Source: UBA7803 sp040219935 (lineage in GTDB: Bacteria > Pseudomonadota > Gammaproteobacteria > Pseudomonadales > Azotimanducaceae). From it: a stretch of DNA of 64,000 nt. The notes under the pieces were generated by a model that had not been told where the DNA came from, made no database searches, and worked only from the letters and a program-made list of their open reading frames with translations. Made by a program: the position numbers and the translations under genes. This document shows positions 25,257 through 36,371 of the stretch, piece after piece. How positions within the stretch are numbered: the first letter of the stretch is position 1; each line of letters opens with the position of its first letter. The stretch is from NCBI GenBank assembly GCA_040219935.1, contig JAVJUA010000034.1, forward strand, positions 1 through 64,000, read 5' to 3'.

Positions 25257-25318
25257 GTCGCTCGCGGTGCCCGGGCGCTTGCCCCGCAGGGCCGCGGCCC
25301 GGGTGAGCGGCCAGCGCC

Positions 25319-27175
<1,857 letters not shown>

Positions 27176-27280
27176 GGCGATACCGTGCTGGCGGGCTGAG
27201 AGGAAAGGGGCGCGCATCATACGCGATTTTGCGTGCCGCCGGTCGTGCTATGGTGGCGGCGTCCTTGGGGAAGGGTGGTC

Positions 27281-28588
27281 ATGACGACGACGGCGGGGCG
27301 CACGCATCCGCACTATCGCGAGCCCTGCGGCTGGCAGCGGCTGCTGCCGCCGCGGCAGCCGACGCCGCCGCTCGCCGGCGCCGCCGAGGCCGAGCTGGTG
27401 GTGGTGGGTGCCGGCTACACCGGGCTGGCGGCGGCCCGGGCCTGGTCCGAGGCGCGCCCCGACGACCGGGTGCTGGTGGTCGACGCCGGCGAGGTGGGCG
27501 ACGGCAGCCCCGGGCGCAACTCGGGCTTCCTGCTGGAGATCGCCCTGGCCGACGATGCCGACCCCGGCGCCGTCACCCGCATGCGCCGCTGCAACGACCT
27601 GATCGCGGACGCCATGGCCGAGCTGCGCGAGCTGGTGACCCGCCACGCTATTCCCTGCGAGCTCCACCGCACCGGCACCTATCGCGGCGCCGCCACGGAT
27701 CGCGGCCGGCGCGCGCTGGCCCATTACCAGGCCTTCCTCGACGCCGCCGCCCTGCCCTACGAGGCCCTCGACCGTGCCGCGCTGGCGGCGCGCCTGGGCA
27801 CCGACCACTACGGTTTCGGCCTGTACTCGCCCGACTGCTCCCTGGTGCAGCCGGCGGCCCTGATCCGCGGCCTGGCCGAATGCCTGCCCGACAGCGTTCG
27901 CCTCCACGAGCGCTCGCCGGCGCTGGCGGTGACCCGGCAGGGCGATGGCTGGCGGGTCACCTGCCCCGGGGGTGACGTGCGCGCCGGCCGCGTGATCCTG
28001 GCCAACAACGCGTTCGCGCGGGAGCTGACCGGCGGCCTGCGCGGCCGGCTGGTGGTGATGTACACCTATGCGGCCCTGACGGCGCCGCTGCCCGAAGGCA
28101 CGCTTGCCGGCAGCGAACCGAGCTGGGGCCTGCTGCCGGCCCATCGCCTCGGCAGCACGCTGCGCCGCACCGCCGATGGGCGACTGATGGTGCGTTCGTT
28201 CTACGGCTACGAGCGCGAGGCCGACAACGCCGTGATCGCCCACCGTCTGGCCGACTGTCTGCGCCGCCGCTTCCCCGACCTGCCGCTGGACCGGGCGCAG
28301 CCGTTCGAGCACGTCTGGGGCGGCGCCACCGGGGTGACCTACAACGGCGCGCCGGTGTGGGGCGAGACGGCACCCGGCCTCTACGTGTCGGGGGGCTGCA
28401 ACGGCGGCGGCGTGGTGAAGGGCACGCTGTTCGGGCGGCTGCTGGCGCGGCGCGCTCTGGGCCTGCCGGCGGAGGACCCACGGCCGCTGTTCGGCACCGC
28501 GAGCTGGATGCCGCCGGAGCCGGTGCGCCGGCTCGGCTTCGCCGCCATCGCCGCCTGGGAGCGCCGCGCCGCCGGCGCCGAGTGCTGA
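27281..28588 (+). CDS. FAD-dependent amine/amino-acid oxidoreductase (DAO family)
   Basis: A 435-residue flavoprotein. Its dinucleotide motif is GAGYTGL in VVVGAGYTGLAAA, followed by GRNSGF typical of gamma-glutamylputrescine oxidase-like members. The C-terminal GATGVTYNGAPVWGE and YVSGGCNGGGVVKG contact FAD. It should oxidise a primary or secondary amine to an aldehyde with release of ammonia. The ATG at 27281 has GGAAGGG five bases upstream. It is followed after 3 bases by an NhaC-type transporter, which suggests a linked uptake/oxidation unit. Confidence 0.88.
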   Translation: MTTTAGRTHPHYREPCGWQRLLPPRQPTPPLAGAAEAELVVVGAGYTGLAAARAWSEARPDDRVLVVDAGEVGDGSPGRNSGFLLEIALADDADPGAVTRMRRCNDLIADAMAELRELVTRHAIPCELHRTGTYRGAATDRGRRALAHYQAFLDAAALPYEALDRAALAARLGTDHYGFGLYSPDCSLVQPAALIRGLAECLPDSVRLHERSPALAVTRQGDGWRVTCPGGDVRAGRVILANNAFARELTGGLRGRLVVMYTYAALTAPLPEGTLAGSEPSWGLLPAHRLGSTLRRTADGRLMVRSFYGYEREADNAVIAHRLADCLRRRFPDLPLDRAQPFEHVWGGATGVTYNGAPVWGETAPGLYVSGGCNGGGVVKGTLFGRLLARRALGLPAEDPRPLFGTASWMPPEPVRRLGFAAIAAWERRAAGAEC

Positions 28589-28591
28589 GCG

Positions 28592-30001
28592 GTGGAAGCG
28601 GGCGAACATCTGGGCGCCCTGTCCCTGCTGCCGGCCACGGCCGCCATCGTGCTCGCCTTCGTCACCCGCAACACCGTGTTCTCGCTGGCGGTGGCCTGCC
28701 TGGTGGGGGTGCTGGCCATGGGCCAGGGTCTGCTCGGCTTTCCCAACCTGCTGAAGAACGCGCTCGGCACCACGGCGTTCTCCTGGATTCTGCTGCTGGA
28801 GCTGTTCATCGGCGCGCTGATCGCGTTCTTCCAGCGCACGGGCGCCGTGCGCAACTTCACCGCCTGGGTGGAGACGCGGCGGCTGACCCGGTCGCGGGTG
28901 CAGCTCACCGCCTGGGTGATGGGCATGTTCGTGTTCTTCAGCGACTACTTCAGCCCGCTGTTCGTCGGCGCCACCATGCGCGGCCTCACCGATCGCTTCC
29001 GCATCTCGCGGGAGAAGCTGGCCTACATCGCCGACTCCACCTCGGCGCCGGTGAGCGTGCTGGTGCCCATCACCGGCTGGGCCGTGTTCATCGCCGGGCT
29101 GCTGATCGGCATGGGCCCGGTGGTCAGCGCCGAGGACGCCATGCTGGCGTTCGCCCACGCCATCCCGTACAACTTCTACGCCTGGCTGGCGGTGCTGCTG
29201 GTGGGCGCCCTGGCGGTCGGCCTGGTTCCGGAGTACGGCCCCATGCGGGCGGCCGAGCGCCGCGCCCGCGACCAGGGCAAGGTGCTGCGCGACGGCGCCG
29301 AGCCGCTGATGGGCGAGGAGCTGACCGACATCGAGCCGCACCCGGACGTGCGCACCCACCTGTTCTGGAACTTCGTGCTGCCGGTGCTGGTCGTCATCGG
29401 CATCGGCGTCGGCTCCTTTGTGATCATCAAGTCGGCGCTGACCATGGAGGCGTTTCTGGCCGCGGTGGTGGTGGCCGGCATCATCATGCGTCTGCAGGGC
29501 GTGCCGTTCGCCGACATCATGCGCACCGCCACATCGGGCATGAAGGGGGTGATGCCGGCCATCATCATCCTGGCCTTCGCGTATGCGTTGAACGACCTGT
29601 CGAAAGCCATGGGTACCGCCGCCTACATCGTCGAGGTCACCGACGCCTGGCTGACGCCGGCGCTGCTGCCGGCGGTGACGTTCCTGATCGCCGGCGTGAT
29701 CGCCTTCTCCACCGGCACGAGCTGGGGCACGTTCGCCATCATGATGCCCATCGCGGTGCCGCTGGCGTTCGGCTTCAGCGGCGGCGAGCTCGGCCCGCTG
29801 GTCTATGCCACGGTGGCGGCGGTGGCCGGCGGCGGCGTCTTCGGCGATCACTGCTCGCCGCTGTCCGACACCACGATTCTGGCCAGCACGGGTGCCGCCT
29901 CGGATCACATCGACCACGTCAAGACGCAGATTCCCTATGCGCTGACGGCGGCCCTGGTGGCCCTGGCCGGCTACCTGATCATGGGCCTGACGGGACTCTG
30001 A
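28592..30001 (+). CDS. NhaC-family Na+/H+ antiporter-type transporter
   Basis: A 469-residue integral membrane protein with about 11-12 hydrophobic segments. The block GGGVFGDHCSPLSDTTILASTGA is the NhaC-family signature; SDYFSPLFVGATMR and STGTSWGTFAIMMPI are the repeat-related ion-binding loops. Family members exchange Na+ for H+ or for organic anions. The GTG at 28592 follows the flavoprotein TGA by 3 bases, so the two are one operon and the transported molecule may be the flavoenzyme substrate or product. Confidence 0.9.
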   Translation: MEAGEHLGALSLLPATAAIVLAFVTRNTVFSLAVACLVGVLAMGQGLLGFPNLLKNALGTTAFSWILLLELFIGALIAFFQRTGAVRNFTAWVETRRLTRSRVQLTAWVMGMFVFFSDYFSPLFVGATMRGLTDRFRISREKLAYIADSTSAPVSVLVPITGWAVFIAGLLIGMGPVVSAEDAMLAFAHAIPYNFYAWLAVLLVGALAVGLVPEYGPMRAAERRARDQGKVLRDGAEPLMGEELTDIEPHPDVRTHLFWNFVLPVLVVIGIGVGSFVIIKSALTMEAFLAAVVVAGIIMRLQGVPFADIMRTATSGMKGVMPAIIILAFAYALNDLSKAMGTAAYIVEVTDAWLTPALLPAVTFLIAGVIAFSTGTSWGTFAIMMPIAVPLAFGFSGGELGPLVYATVAAVAGGGVFGDHCSPLSDTTILASTGAASDHIDHVKTQIPYALTAALVALAGYLIMGLTGL

Positions 30002-30074
30002 GGCGCGCGGCGGCTGGGCACGGGCTGCATTGGTCCATTAAGCTTTCGGCCTCTACGACGGCGGGGCGCGGCGC

Positions 30075-32030
30075 ATGGTCAGGTGGGTGGGTTCGCTGCT
30101 GGTGGCCGGATGGGTCGGATGCCTATGGGCCGCCGCCGGTGCGGCCTCGACCACCCCCACGACGGGGGCGGGCCGCGTCGATCCCCAGGCGCTGGCCGAC
30201 TTCGTCGACGGCTTCATGGCGGCGCGCCTCGACGGCACGCCGGCGGCGGGCGCCACTGTGGCCGTGGTCTACGGCGGTGAGCTGATCTTCGCGCGCGGCT
30301 ACGGCCTCGCCGATGTCGACGCCGGGCGTCCGGTGATCGCCGACCGGACGCTGTTCCGCCCCGGCTCCATCTCCAAGACGTTCACCTGGACGGCGGTCAT
30401 GCAGCTCGTCGAGCAGGGCCGGCTCGACCTCGATGCCGACATCCGCACCTACCTGCCGGACCTGCCGATCGCGGACACGTTCCCCGAGCCCATCACGCTG
30501 GCACAGCTCATGGCGCATACGCCCGGCCTCGAAGACTCGGTGATGGGCCACCTGTTCACCGATCGGGCCGACGGCGTGCAGCCGCTCGAGACCTATCTGC
30601 GCAGTCATCGACCGGCCCGGGTGCGGCCGCCCGGCACGCTGCCCGCTTACTCCAACTACGGCAGCGGCCTCGCCGGGCTGATCGTGGCGCGGGTCTCCGG
30701 CATGAGCTTCGAGGACTATGCGGATCGATACCTGCTGGAGCCGCTGGGCATGAACCGCAGCACCTTCCGTGAGCCCTGGGGTCCACAGCGGGCAGAGGCC
30801 CCCATGGCCGACGCCCTGCGCGCCGATGTCAGCCGTGGCTACGTGCACCAGGCCGGCGCGTTCGAGGCCGGCGGCTTCGAGTTCATCGGCCACATCGGCC
30901 CCGCCGGGGCGCTGTCGACCACGGCCACCGACATGGCGCGCTGGATGCTGGCGCATCTGCAGGACGGCGCGCACGGCGACGGCCGCATTCTGGCGCCGGA
31001 GACGGCGCGGCGCATGCACGCCCGCCACTGGGGCCCTGACCCGCTGCTGCCGGGCATGGCCCACGGCTTCATCGAGAGCGGCATCCATGGCTACCGCGCC
31101 ATCGGCCATGGCGGCGGCACCGTGCACTTCCTGTCCGACATGCAGCTATTCCCCGAGCTGGGCTTCGGCGTGTTCATCTCCGCCAACACCACCGGCGGCA
31201 TGGCGGTGATTCGCGACTTCGCCGCCACCCTGACCGCGCGGCTGTTTGCTCCCGGGCCGGGCTGGCCGGCAGCAGCGCCGGAGCGGCAGGCGGCGGCCGA
31301 TGCGGCCGATTACGCGGGTACCTACCTGGCGACGCGGCGCCCCTACACCACGGTGGAGCGCGGCCTGATGTTCGGTGGGTCGGTGGCGGCGGTGACGCCC
31401 GCCGCCGGCGGCGCGCTGGTGCTGACCTCGGCCATGGGCGTCGCCCGGCTCGAGCCGCTGGGCGACGATCTGTTCGTCAGCGCCGATCGCGGCGAGCGCT
31501 TCCGCTTCCAGCGCGACGCCGACGGCGCCGTGGTCCGGCTGGTGCCGGCCATGCCGATCATGGTGTTCGAGCGGGCCGGCCCGCTGGCCGATCCCAACCT
31601 GCTGGCCGGCGTGCTCGGCGGCGGGCTGCTGGTGATGGCGTGCGCGCTGGTGGGCGCCTGGCTGCGGCGCCGGCGGCCGCCGGTGCAGACGCCGGTGGAG
31701 CGCTGGGCGGGCTGGCTGGCGGTGCTCAGCGCCGCGGTCTGGGTGCTGGCCGTGGCGCTCGCGGTGCTGGGCCTGGCGCCCCTGGCCGGCGACTTCGCCG
31801 CCGTGTTCTACGCGTTCCCCAGCGGGTTCTTCCTGGCGGCGCTATGGGTGGCGCTGGCTGGCGCCGTGCTCACCGTGCTGTCGGTGCTGCTGCTCTACCC
31901 GGTGTGGCGCGAATGCCGCTGGCCGCGCTGGCGGCGGCTGCGGCACACCGGCGTGGTGCTGGCGGCGCTGGGCATCCTGCTGGTGCTGCGCGACTTCAAT
32001 GCCATCGGCTTCAACTTCATCGGCGGCTGA
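30075..32030 (+). CDS. exported serine hydrolase (class C beta-lactamase fold) with C-terminal membrane domain
   Basis: A 651-residue protein. An N-terminal hydrophobic segment (LLVAGWVGCLWAAAGA) is a signal peptide. The penicillin-binding/class C fold follows: SxxK at S98-K101 (GSISKT), YSN in PAYSNYGSG, and HGG in IGHGGGTVHF. The last 120 residues contain about three or four membrane segments (LLAGVLGGGLLVMACALVG onward). Such proteins are peptidases or esterases acting at the envelope; lactamase activity is not implied. Confidence 0.88.
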   Translation: MVRWVGSLLVAGWVGCLWAAAGAASTTPTTGAGRVDPQALADFVDGFMAARLDGTPAAGATVAVVYGGELIFARGYGLADVDAGRPVIADRTLFRPGSISKTFTWTAVMQLVEQGRLDLDADIRTYLPDLPIADTFPEPITLAQLMAHTPGLEDSVMGHLFTDRADGVQPLETYLRSHRPARVRPPGTLPAYSNYGSGLAGLIVARVSGMSFEDYADRYLLEPLGMNRSTFREPWGPQRAEAPMADALRADVSRGYVHQAGAFEAGGFEFIGHIGPAGALSTTATDMARWMLAHLQDGAHGDGRILAPETARRMHARHWGPDPLLPGMAHGFIESGIHGYRAIGHGGGTVHFLSDMQLFPELGFGVFISANTTGGMAVIRDFAATLTARLFAPGPGWPAAAPERQAAADAADYAGTYLATRRPYTTVERGLMFGGSVAAVTPAAGGALVLTSAMGVARLEPLGDDLFVSADRGERFRFQRDADGAVVRLVPAMPIMVFERAGPLADPNLLAGVLGGGLLVMACALVGAWLRRRRPPVQTPVERWAGWLAVLSAAVWVLAVALAVLGLAPLAGDFAAVFYAFPSGFFLAALWVALAGAVLTVLSVLLLYPVWRECRWPRWRRLRHTGVVLAALGILLVLRDFNAIGFNFIGG

Positions 32031-32042
32031 TCAGGAGGCGGC

Positions 32043-32717
32043 GTGACAGATACGCGGACGGACGACGGAACCGCTGACGGCAGGGCGCCGCTGACCCTGG
32101 TGTGGGACTGGCCGCTGCGCATGTGGCACTGGCTGCTTGCCCTGTGCGTAACCGGATCGCTGACCACGGGCCTGCTCGGCGACATCACCCTGATGGAGTG
32201 GCACATGCGGCTCGGCTATGCCGCCATCGCCCTGCTGGGGTTCCGGCTGGGCTGGGCCGTGTGGGGGGCGCGCTACGCACTGTGGCACACCTTCGCGCTG
32301 TCGCCGCGCCGCTTCGTGGCGTTCTTGCGCGGCCAGGGTCACCGCTGGGTGCGCACCGCGCCCGGCACGGTCCTGGTGCTGGCGATGCTGGCGGCGATCG
32401 CGTTCCAGGCGGGCACCGGGCTGTTCACGAGCGATGACATCTTCACCGACGGGCCGCTGGTGCGGCAGGCGTCTTCGGACACCGTTGCCACGCTGTCGTC
32501 GCTGCACCGCCAGGCGTACTGGGTCATTCTGGGCCTGATCGGCGTGCACCTCGCGGCGCATCTCGCCTACGCACTGCGCCGCGACCCGACGCCGCTCGGC
32601 ATGTTCACCGGGCGCAAGCCGTTCGCCGGTGCGCCCACCCGGCACCTGTGGCTGCGGGGCCTGGCTACCGCAGCGGCTGCAGCCGCTGCGGTATGGTGGG
32701 CACTGCCCTCGATCTGA
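32043..32717 (+). CDS. cytochrome b561 family protein
   Basis: A 224-residue membrane protein with four helices and paired histidines (WDWPLRMWHWLLA, LMEWHMRLGY, LHRQAYWVILGLIGVHLAAH), as in the CybB/Ni-hydrogenase b-type cytochromes that bind two b hemes and oxidise quinol. The GTG at 32043 is preceded by TCAGGAGG. It ends 3 bases from the convergent cytochrome c' gene, a pairing common in Proteobacteria for electron transfer to periplasmic c-type cytochromes. Confidence 0.88.
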   Translation: MTDTRTDDGTADGRAPLTLVWDWPLRMWHWLLALCVTGSLTTGLLGDITLMEWHMRLGYAAIALLGFRLGWAVWGARYALWHTFALSPRRFVAFLRGQGHRWVRTAPGTVLVLAMLAAIAFQAGTGLFTSDDIFTDGPLVRQASSDTVATLSSLHRQAYWVILGLIGVHLAAHLAYALRRDPTPLGMFTGRKPFAGAPTRHLWLRGLATAAAAAAAVWWALPSI

Positions 32718-32720
32718 CGG

Positions 32721-33149
32721 CTACTCCTTGCGGTAGTCGTCGTGGCAGGACTTGCAGCTCTGGCCGAGCTGCTGCAGCGCGGGGCCGACGCCGTCGCCAC
32801 TGCGGGCCGCTGCCGCGAAGCCGGCGGCCGCTTCCTGGAAGCCGGTGAGCTTGGCTTCGAAGTCGTCGGCGTTCTGCCAGATGGCCGGCAGCGCATCGCC
32901 CCCTTCGGATCCCGGCGGGAACAGCAGCGGCGCGATGCCGGCGAGGTCGTTCAGGGCGTTGGCGTGCAGGGTGAGATGGTCCTGGTGCGGCACCTTGCCG
33001 CGCACTATGTCGGCCGCCGCCTGCATGTGGCCGCCCACGGCCTCCATGACGTGCTCGCGATACTCAGCCTCGCCCTCCGAAGCTGCGGCCGGGAGCGCCA
33101 GCAGCGCGAGGCCCAGGGTGAGATGCCGATGCCGGGATAAGAACTTCAT
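32721..33149 (-). CDS. cytochrome c class II (cytochrome c'-type)
   Basis: A 142-residue periplasmic protein with signal peptide (RHLTLGLALLALPAAAS) and a single C-terminal heme site CKSCH near residues 133-137, the arrangement of four-helix class II cytochromes. It probably accepts electrons from the adjacent b561. The ATG at 33149 has AAGGAG seven bases upstream. The longer frame to 33203 has no ribosome site. Confidence 0.9.
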   Translation of the reverse strand: MKFLSRHRHLTLGLALLALPAAASEGEAEYREHVMEAVGGHMQAAADIVRGKVPHQDHLTLHANALNDLAGIAPLLFPPGSEGGDALPAIWQNADDFEAKLTGFQEAAAGFAAAARSGDGVGPALQQLGQSCKSCHDDYRKE

Positions 33150-33205
33150 GTCGACTCCTTGTGCTGCCGTATTGTTCGTTGTTGTCGCGGTGCCCAACCT
33201 CATGG

Positions 33206-33234
33206 ACCATAGGCGATTCGATGGTGGCGGGCAA
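33206..33234 (-). promoter_or_regulatory. promoter of the cytochrome c' gene
   Basis: Minus-strand TTGCCC (33229-33234) and TATGGT (33206-33211) are separated by 17 bases. The predicted start near 33199 leaves a 50-base leader before the AAGGAG and ATG. Confidence 0.5.
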
Positions 33235-33261
33235 TCGTCGCCGCGTGATGTTGGACGACGG

Positions 33262-33756
33262 TCAGAAGACGAGGCGCTGCCAGACCGAGTCGGCTGCGAA
33301 GACGAGGGTGCGGACGCTGCCGCCGCGCTCGACGTTCACGGTGTTCACCTGATCGGGCCAGACGTCGCGCAGGGCGTCGAAGCGCACGTCGAGGCCGGTG
33401 AGCCCGTCCACGGCCGGCGTGCGCTGGTATACCCACAGGTGCTCGCCCTCGAGCTCTGCGCCCAAGAGCGCCAGCGGTGCCAGGTCAGCGCCGACGCCGG
33501 CGATCTCGAAGCGCGCGTGCACGTAGGCGGCGAACCGGGCCCGGTCGGCCGCGCTGTCGATCAGATCGTGCTGGCCGCCTTCGATCAGAGTCAGCGCGTG
33601 CTCGGCGTCGTGATGAAAGAAGCGGTGCATCACTTCGATCTGGCCGGTGTGCGGGTTGAACAGCAGCGTGGTGAGGGCGGCGCGAAGCTGATGGGCGTGG
33701 CCGCGGCCGCAGGCGACCAGCGGCAGCAGCGCCAGCGCGCGCAGCAGGCGGCGCCG
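33262..33756 (-). CDS. DUF6702-like exported protein with unresolved start
   Basis: The clear part reads HAHQLRAALTTLLFNP, TGQIEVMHRFFHHDAEHAL, then about 110 residues ending WPDQVNTVNVERGGSV and VFAADSVWQRLVF. This matches DUF6702-type small exported proteins. A signal-like stretch (RRRLLRALALLPLVACGRGHA) precedes it from about 33756, but no ATG, GTG or TTG exists in frame between there and a GTG deep inside the M1 peptidase gene. The first usable start downstream is the ATG at 33630, which would delete the signal and first strand. The missing start coincides with an 18-bp repeat array directly upstream. Either an unusual start codon is used or the array has damaged the gene. Confidence 0.6.
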   Translation of the reverse strand, partial: RRRLLRALALLPLVACGRGHAHQLRAALTTLLFNPHTGQIEVMHRFFHHDAEHALTLIEGGQHDLIDSAADRARFAAYVHARFEIAGVGADLAPLALLGAELEGEHLWVYQRTPAVDGLTGLDVRFDALRDVWPDQVNTVNVERGGSVRTLVFAADSVWQRLVF

Positions 33757-33766
33757 GCCCGGCTCG

Positions 33767-33874
33767 GGCCCCAGGCGCGTCAGGGCCCGAAGCCGCTTCA
33801 GCGGCCCTAGGCGCTTCAGCGCCCGAAGCCGCTTCAGCGGCCGTAGGCGCTTCAGCGCCCGAAGCCGCTTCAGC
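33767..33874. repeat. 18-bp tandem repeat array, six units
   Basis: Six 18-bp units, arranged as alternating variants. Read on the minus strand, one is GCTGAAGCGGCTTCGGGC and the other GCTGAAGCGCCTACGGCC or close to it; the last unit is more diverged. Each unit can form a small stem. The array carries the TGA of the M1 peptidase gene in its first unit and fills the gap to the next gene. In frame it would read as repeats of A-L-K-R-L-R. A related 18-bp family occurs at 48.78 kb. Confidence 0.85.
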
Positions 33875-36371
33875 GCCCGGACTCCAGCATCGGCACCGCC
33901 TCCTCGAGCGGCAGGCGGATGTCGTGCATCAGGTCGCGGTCCGGAATGTCCCCCTCCGAGTCGTCGGCCTCGAACACCTCGAGCCGCGACGGCAGGATCC
34001 TGCGCGGGTAGTGGTTGTTGTAGAGATCGACGTCGGCGGTCTCCCAGTGCGGGTCGAGCTCGGCGGTCATCAGCTCGCCGTCGCGCATCAGCAGCCAGGT
34101 CACGCGCTCGGGCGAGCGCCGCCACACCTCCGCCGGAATGCGGACGGTCTCGCTGCTGCCGTCCGCGTAGCCGAGTTGGAGGATGATGGGCATCACCAGC
34201 CCGCCCAGGTTGCTGAACTCGAAGACGTAGTAGTTGCGATCGTCGGCCACCGCCTTGGCCAGCACCTGCCGCTTCCAGTCGGGGTTGCTGTCTTTGTTGT
34301 CGGTCAGGCCTTCGAGGTAGGCATGGTGGTCGTTGCGGTCCTTGTTGGTGACGGTGAACGGGTCGTGCTCGTTGTAGAAGTCCTTGAGCTCGGGCAGCCG
34401 CTCCAGCCGCGGCACCCGGCCCTCGGCCTCGTTGCCGACATCGGTGCGCGGGCGCGGCTCGTCGAGGTGGCGCTGGCGCTGCCAGGGCCGCTCGACGTCC
34501 GGGTTGCCGGTGTCGACCTTCAGGTGGGTGATGCGGTCGATGCTGATGTCCACGTGGTCGGTGGTGTAGAACCAGCCGCGCCAGAACCAGTCGAGGTCGA
34601 CGCCGGAAGCATCTTCCAGGGTGCGGAACAGGTCGGCCGGCGTCGGGCGCTTGAACTGCCAGCGGCGTGCGTACTCGCGAAACGCGAAGTCGAAGCGCTC
34701 GCGGCCGATGATGGTCTCGCGCAGGATCACCAGCGCGGTGGCCGGCTTGGCGTAGGCGTTGTTGCCGAACTGCAGAATCGACTCCGAGTTGGTCATGATC
34801 GGCACCTGGTGCTCGCTCTTCATGTACTCGACGATGTCGCGGGGCTCGCCCATGGTGGACGGGTAGTCCGACTCCCACTCGCGCTCGGCCAGATACTGCA
34901 GGAACGTGTTCACGCCCTCGTCCATCCACGTCCACTGCCGCTCGTCGGAGTTCACCACCATGGGGAAGTAGATGTGGCCGATCTCGTGGATGATCACCGT
35001 CACCAGGAACCGGCGCTCGCCGCGGGAGTAGGTGCGGGTGCCGTCCTCGCGTGGTTCGGTGCGCGGGCCGTTGAAGGTGATCATCGGGTACTCCATGCCG
35101 CCCACCGGACCGTTCACCGACTGCGCGACCGGGTACGGATAGGGGAAGGCGAACCGCGAGTACACCTCCATGGTATGGATCACGGCTTCGGTGGAGTAGC
35201 GCGACCACAGCGGCTCCCCCTCCTTCGGAGAGAACGACATGGCCATCACCAGCGGGTGCTCGGCGCCCGGCTGCTCGAAGCCCTGGGCGTCCCAGATGAA
35301 CTTGCGTGACGATGCCCAGGCGAAGTCGCGCACGCTCTTGGCCGCGAAGCGCCAGACCTTGCGCTGGCCGCTGGTGCGGTCGGCGGCCGCCTGCTCGGCG
35401 GCCAGGGCCTCCTCCGGGGTGACCACGAACACCGGGCGCTCGGCGTCGCGGGCGGCGGCCAGCCGGCGCCGCTGCTCGGCGCTGAGCACGGCGCTCGCGT
35501 TCTCCAGCTCACCGGTGGCCGACACCACGTGATCGGCGGGCACGTCGATGGCGACCTGATAGTCGCCGAACTCCAGGGTGAACTCGCCGTCGTTGATGAA
35601 CTCGCGGTTGTGCCAGCCCTCGTAGTCGCTGTAGGCGATCAGGCGCGGGAACCACTGTGCCAGCAGGAAGATGTCGTTGCCGTCATCGAAGGATTCGTAG
35701 CCCGAGCGGTCGTCGACCGCGTTCTCCTCGGCCAGGTTGTACGCCCAGTCGATGCCCAGGCGCACGCTCTGGCCGCTGCCGAGCGGCGTCGGCAGATCGA
35801 TGCGCATCAGCGTGCCGGCAATGGTGTGCGGCAGCGGTCGGCCCTGGGCGTCGGCCACCCGGGTGATGCGGTAGCCGCCGTCGAAGCTTTCGAGATACTG
35901 CAGCCGCCGCAGCTCGCTGAAGGTGATGCGGTCGGGCTCGGCCAGGGTGCGGGTCAGGGCGTCCACCGAGTCGCGTTCGAAGATGTTCTGCTCGAGCTGC
36001 AGCCACAGATAGCGCAGCGTGTCCGGCGAGCGGTTGTGATAGGTGATGGTCTCGCTGCCCTCGATGCTGCGGGCCTGCTCGTCGAGGCGCACGCGGATGT
36101 CGTAGTCGACACGCTGCTGCCAGTAGCGGTGGCCGGGCGCGCCGGAGGCGGTGCGATAGTCGTTGGGGGTGGGCAGCACCTCGTCGAGCTGGCGGAACCT
36201 GTCCACGAACGTGCCCTTGGTCTGCGACACCGCGCCGGCGGCCGTGGCAGGGGCCAGCAGGATGACCAGCACCATCTGCAGCAACGCCAGCATCAGCACG
36301 GATGACGCCGCCGGTGACCTTGGACTAGACTCGGGACCCTTCGAGGGAGACACGGGAGCCAGCATCGTCAT
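33870..36371 (-). CDS. M1-family zinc metallopeptidase
   Basis: An 833-residue exported peptidase. The zinc site is HEIGH followed 18 residues later by E (WTWMDEGVNTFLQ); the exopeptidase-type substrate segment reads GPVGGMEYPMI, close to the GAMEN position of M1 enzymes but with GGMEY. A hydrophobic signal segment (VLMLALLQMVLVILLAPATAAGA) starts at about residue 25. The ATG at 36371 has AAAGG six bases upstream and overlaps the divergent glutathione peroxidase ATG; an internal ATG at 36293 is an alternative. Confidence 0.9.
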   Translation of the reverse strand: MTMLAPVSPSKGPESSPRSPAASSVLMLALLQMVLVILLAPATAAGAVSQTKGTFVDRFRQLDEVLPTPNDYRTASGAPGHRYWQQRVDYDIRVRLDEQARSIEGSETITYHNRSPDTLRYLWLQLEQNIFERDSVDALTRTLAEPDRITFSELRRLQYLESFDGGYRITRVADAQGRPLPHTIAGTLMRIDLPTPLGSGQSVRLGIDWAYNLAEENAVDDRSGYESFDDGNDIFLLAQWFPRLIAYSDYEGWHNREFINDGEFTLEFGDYQVAIDVPADHVVSATGELENASAVLSAEQRRRLAAARDAERPVFVVTPEEALAAEQAAADRTSGQRKVWRFAAKSVRDFAWASSRKFIWDAQGFEQPGAEHPLVMAMSFSPKEGEPLWSRYSTEAVIHTMEVYSRFAFPYPYPVAQSVNGPVGGMEYPMITFNGPRTEPREDGTRTYSRGERRFLVTVIIHEIGHIYFPMVVNSDERQWTWMDEGVNTFLQYLAEREWESDYPSTMGEPRDIVEYMKSEHQVPIMTNSESILQFGNNAYAKPATALVILRETIIGRERFDFAFREYARRWQFKRPTPADLFRTLEDASGVDLDWFWRGWFYTTDHVDISIDRITHLKVDTGNPDVERPWQRQRHLDEPRPRTDVGNEAEGRVPRLERLPELKDFYNEHDPFTVTNKDRNDHHAYLEGLTDNKDSNPDWKRQVLAKAVADDRNYYVFEFSNLGGLVMPIILQLGYADGSSETVRIPAEVWRRSPERVTWLLMRDGELMTAELDPHWETADVDLYNNHYPRRILPSRLEVFEADDSEGDIPDRDLMHDIRLPLEEAVPMLESGR

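Noticed and set aside
27248..29917. 889-codon minus-strand frame across the flavoprotein and NhaC genes
   Set aside because: Crosses two well-supported plus-strand genes and is a low-complexity shadow.
33767..33874. CRISPR array
   Set aside because: The 18-bp units are contiguous with no spacers, and no cas gene is in the window.
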